Assembly (NCBI GenBank): GCA_903846025.1
Contig: CAIMZP010000007.1
Span: forward strand, 1-33,585
Origin: an uncultured beta proteobacterium
Lineage (GTDB): Bacteria; Pseudomonadota; Gammaproteobacteria; Burkholderiales; Burkholderiaceae
Direction: 5' to 3'
DNA length: 33,585 bases
Shown piece by piece: positions 30,324-33,585 of the stretch. The notes beneath the pieces are model-generated. The model worked only from the letters and a program-made list of their open reading frames with translations, was not told the DNA's origin and did no database searches. The number at the start of each line of letters is the position of its first letter. Positions within the stretch are counted from its first letter, which is position 1. Both the position numbers and the translations under genes were made by a program.

Positions 30324-32041
30324 CGACAGGCATCCTTTTCTGTAGAAAGAGGTGATATGGTGACGGGGGTAGAAATCAAGTATTCATTTACAAACAAATA
30401 TTTACCGATTTCACCCATCAATATTGCCTTAATTTCTGCATTAGACTGACGGGCTCGCATCTCCATACGCTGCCCCAGAATTTTGCAGGATTCACAAAGT
30501 TCAGGTTGAGTCCCCATAGGCATTTGCACTGCGACCAAAGGATAGGCACTAGTAAGGCCTTCGATATTGCCAGCGTCTTTTGCTAAATAGCCATGCAATT
30601 GCGCGCCAGGTAAAAGTAAGCGGTACTCTTCATCCTTGGCGCGATAGTCACATGGAATCCAAACCTCTTGCCCAACAACACTCTGAATAGATGTGGCGTT
30701 ATAACGCCCTAAACTACCCTCCAATGGAGAAAGGCTGCTGGTCAAAGCGCAATAACAGATAAAGCATGCAGATAAAGCAATCGACTTGGACTTATTCTTG
30801 CTAAACAAACCCACCAAGACAAGAACAATCGCAGCACTTATCAATATCCAATGCCAGTGAGGGTATGCCCATACCCCCAACTCTCCCGAAAAATGTGTTG
30901 CCTGTAAATTAGCGCCCACCCAGAGCAAGCTTACTAAAAAAATTAGTTGCACTACTAAGGCAACGCGAAAGCCCCATAAAGGTAAGCGATCCCAATGTAA
31001 GGCGATGAGTGCAGCAAAGGCTGGCATTACTGGCAGAAGATAACGTCCAGAGCGCTGGCTGGGAAAACTAAAAATAATAAAGAAGGCTGCTATCCATAGA
31101 AGTAATAACATTTCCTCAATAGAAAGGAAACGACGCTGACGCCAACATTGAATTAATGTTGAAATCAAAACAAACAAAAATAAACCAGCATTGGCGAGAG
31201 TTGTGAGCACTAGCATCCAAATACTGTCACCACCTCGCACTAAATCCAAAAGGTAACTGTTACTACGCGCATCAAACTTACCCGCATTTTCACCAAGTAC
31301 AAACTCCCTCCAAACTGCCTCCGGAAAAGGATCTAAGACAAACCAGAGGGCAAAGATAATCAAAGCCAAGGCAACGATCAAAAAGACTTTGTAGGCATCT
31401 TGAATTATTAACTTAGATGCGCTCCACTCACGCCAGCGCCAATAGTACAAAATTAAAGCAACTGAAGCAGGCACGATATAAGCAAATGATTTTGCTAGGA
31501 GCGCCACTCCAAAGCAGATTCCTGCAATTACTGGGAAAAGGAACCTAGAATCGAAAGCGGCTTTGCCCCAATACAACAAAGCCATAAAGGGTAAGCTTAA
31601 CCAGAAGACCTCTGGGGAATCAGTGAGGAATGGGCGACCATAACGATAGGTGGCAAAAAAGGAGAGCCAAACTAACCCCGCAAGTAATCCAGTCTGCGTT
31701 CTGCCACTAAATCGACGGACTGCTAAAAATAAGAAAAATGCCGTGAGTCCGGTATAAAAAACACTAGGCCAGCGCAGCGCTGCAAGCGTCCAGTCACTAC
31801 CCCAGTGCGTGCTTGCAATTCCCTCCCAAAATACCAGCGGTGGTTTGGTATTTTTGATGCCCACCATCTCCGATTGCAGCGGCAGCCAAGAGCCCGTACC
31901 TGCAGTCATTCGGACTATGTGCATATAAGGATACTCATCGCCGTTTTTGGGGGCAAATCGACTATCTAGCCCATACAGGTAAGTAAATACGCCCAGAAGC
32001 AGGATCAGGATTGCGCTACGGAATGTGAAAGTACCTCGCAT
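30320..32041 (-). CDS. Glycosyltransferase family 39 / ArnT-like integral membrane protein
   Basis: 573 aa; first periplasmic loop FAPKNGDEYPYMHIVRMTAGTGSWLPLQ...NTKPPLVFWEGIAS; about 10 hydrophobic segments; RSGRYLLPVMPAFAALIALHW. Confidence 0.9.
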   Translation of the reverse strand: MRGTFTFRSAILILLLGVFTYLYGLDSRFAPKNGDEYPYMHIVRMTAGTGSWLPLQSEMVGIKNTKPPLVFWEGIASTHWGSDWTLAALRWPSVFYTGLTAFFLFLAVRRFSGRTQTGLLAGLVWLSFFATYRYGRPFLTDSPEVFWLSLPFMALLYWGKAAFDSRFLFPVIAGICFGVALLAKSFAYIVPASVALILYYWRWREWSASKLIIQDAYKVFLIVALALIIFALWFVLDPFPEAVWREFVLGENAGKFDARSNSYLLDLVRGGDSIWMLVLTTLANAGLFLFVLISTLIQCWRQRRFLSIEEMLLLLWIAAFFIIFSFPSQRSGRYLLPVMPAFAALIALHWDRLPLWGFRVALVVQLIFLVSLLWVGANLQATHFSGELGVWAYPHWHWILISAAIVLVLVGLFSKNKSKSIALSACFICYCALTSSLSPLEGSLGRYNATSIQSVVGQEVWIPCDYRAKDEEYRLLLPGAQLHGYLAKDAGNIEGLTSAYPLVAVQMPMGTQPELCESCKILGQRMEMRARQSNAEIKAILMGEIGKYLFVNEYLISTPVTISPLSTEKDACR

Positions 32042-32248
32042 CGTGACAGTTTAAAGGTCTTATCGTCACTAATGGAAATTCCCAGTCCGATCAATCCCCA
32101 AACACCCTCACCACCGGGCTCATGCATCAGCTTCGACGCAAAACCACTTAACTCCTTATCATACAAACATACGAGCAATAAGATGACTCTCAAATGAATC
32201 ATTGCCCAAAACAGAATGCGATCAACCAGAACAATGGAGATTATTCCC

Positions 32249-32578
32249 ATGCGACCACGGTATTTGAAGTCAGTTTTTCTGGCGATGTCTTTTTTAGGCT
32301 TAGCCCAATGGAATGAAGTCACTTTTGCGCAAAGTGCTGAGCAGCTCTATGAACGTGCTCTAGCTGGCACCTGCACCAATTGCCACGGCACAGATGGCAA
32401 AGGTGTAGTTGATGGCGGCATACCCCTTATTAATCAGCTGAGTAGCGCAGAAATACTGACGCAATTAAAAGCTTACAAGTCAGGAACACTTGACGGTACC
32501 ATCATGCCGCAACTGGCAAAAGGTTACTCCGATCAACAGCTCACCACTATTGCCAATCAATTTGGCAAAAAACCATAA
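32249..32578 (+). CDS. Monoheme class I c-type cytochrome (FccA/sulfide dehydrogenase cytochrome subunit-like)
   Basis: CTNCH heme motif, distal Met in GTIMPQLAKGYSDQQLTTIANQF; signal peptide. ORF runs from 32216 but GGAG precedes the ATG at 32249. Confidence 0.88.
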   Translation: MRPRYLKSVFLAMSFLGLAQWNEVTFAQSAEQLYERALAGTCTNCHGTDGKGVVDGGIPLINQLSSAEILTQLKAYKSGTLDGTIMPQLAKGYSDQQLTTIANQFGKKP

Positions 32579-32584
32579 GAGGTT

Positions 32585-33585
32585 ATGATGGATCGTCGAC
32601 ATTTTATTGGTCAAAGTGCTGCAGCGCTTGGCTTGCTAGCAGGCTTTTCAGGGCAGGCTCGAGCCAATCTTTCTAAGGCCGAAATTCTAGTGATCGGCGG
32701 GGGGTATGGTGGAGCTACTGCTGCCAAATATTTACGCCTCTTTTCAAATAATACCGCTCGGGTGACTTTGATTGAACCCAATACCGCATTTTTATCCTGT
32801 CCATTATCTAATCTAGTGATCGGTGGATCACGCACCATGTCGGAGATCACGACATCATATGAAAACCTTTCTAAGCGCCATGGAATCAAGATCATCCAGG
32901 AGTCCGTTGTCAGTATTGATGCTGATAAAAAAACCGCCAAACTTTCCTCTGGAAAAATCCTGCGCTATGACAAGATAGTTGTTTCTCCAGGTGTAACGCT
33001 GATAATGGACAGCATTGAAGGTCTTGCGCAGGCAAATAAAGAGGGTGTTACCCTCCAGGCCTGGAAAGCAGGTCCAGAAACAGTAGCGCTGCACAAGCAA
33101 CTAGTTGGTATGCGTGAAGGTGGCACATTTGCCATCAGCATTCCTGAGGCACCCTATCGCTGCCCTCCTGGGCCTTATGAACGCGCCTGCTTGGTAGCTA
33201 ACTATTTGAAACAACACAATCCTAAATCTAAAGTACTAATTTTGGATGCTAACCAAGATGTCACCTCCAAGGGTGCGCTATTTAAAAAAGTTTGGGCAGA
33301 ACAATACGCTGGAATGATTGAATATCTTCCAAGGCACAATGTCACCGCAGTTGATGCAAAAACTAAAACCATTAAGCTTGAAGTCCAAGAAGACTTCAAG
33401 GCTGACGTTCTTAATCTGCTGCCCGCTATGAGCGCTGGAGAAATTGCAGTCAATAGCGGTTTAGCTAATTCCAACGGGAAGTGGGTAAATGTACATTTCA
33501 TCAATTTTGAATCTACTGCTCGCAAAGATATTCATGTGCTGGGAGATTCCATTCAGGTGGCTAATGCAATGCCCAAGTCAGGACA
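32585..33585 (+). CDS. Flavocytochrome c sulfide dehydrogenase-type flavoprotein (FccB-like), truncated by window edge
   Basis: MMDRRHFIGQSAAALGLLAGFSGQARA (Tat-like signal), EILVIGGGYGGATAAKYLRLF FAD motif, TAFLSCPLSNLVIGG. Not in the ORF track because it has no stop in the window. Confidence 0.87.
   Translation, partial: MMDRRHFIGQSAAALGLLAGFSGQARANLSKAEILVIGGGYGGATAAKYLRLFSNNTARVTLIEPNTAFLSCPLSNLVIGGSRTMSEITTSYENLSKRHGIKIIQESVVSIDADKKTAKLSSGKILRYDKIVVSPGVTLIMDSIEGLAQANKEGVTLQAWKAGPETVALHKQLVGMREGGTFAISIPEAPYRCPPGPYERACLVANYLKQHNPKSKVLILDANQDVTSKGALFKKVWAEQYAGMIEYLPRHNVTAVDAKTKTIKLEVQEDFKADVLNLLPAMSAGEIAVNSGLANSNGKWVNVHFINFESTARKDIHVLGDSIQVANAMPKSG

Noticed and set aside
32005-32322. 105-aa minus-strand ORF upstream of the GT39 gene
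   Set aside because: Overlaps both the GT39 start and the cytochrome gene and resembles no family I recognise. The segment EPGGEGVWGLIGLGISISDDKTFKL looks mildly protein-like, so a remnant cannot be excluded.
1-33585. CRISPR array, transposon ends, tRNA/rRNA genes, defence islands
   Set aside because: On reading both strands I saw no regularly spaced repeats, transposase/integrase ORFs, recognisable tRNA-like cloverleaf or rRNA sequence. A tRNAscan/Infernal run would be needed to exclude small RNAs formally.

Overview
This window reads as a chromosomal segment of a betaproteobacterium. Gene order and product styles look Polynucleobacter/Burkholderiaceae-like, but that placement is inference. 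The left half is conserved housekeeping on the minus strand: tex, typA/bipA, then the rimP-nusA-infB-rbfA-truB operon, rluB and scpB. After that come a patatin-like protein, an NlpC/P60-like protein, a yejABEF-type peptide ABC transporter, fabI, a chromate transporter, and a small catabolic cluster (mesaconyl/itaconyl-CoA-hydratase-like, MmgE/PrpD, CitE-like lyase, Bug-type binding protein). The right part holds a Rap1a/Tai-like protein, a DUF3300 lipoprotein, a translationally coupled membrane protein / BNR sialidase-like / GT39 trio, and a cytochrome c plus flavocytochrome-c flavoprotein pair cut by the right edge. I see no CRISPR array, no recognisable transposon and no complete defence system. 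The items most worth a second look are: (1) an NlpC/P60 protein whose catalytic DCSGF motif reads DGSSF; (2) a promoter, structured leader and intrinsic terminator just upstream of rimP; (3) a sharp alkA/tex chimeric junction at about 117-128; (4) the GT39/sialidase-like/membrane-protein trio; (5) a patatin with an apparent Tat-lipoprotein signal; (6) the C5-acyl-CoA cluster, which lacks a CoA-transferase.
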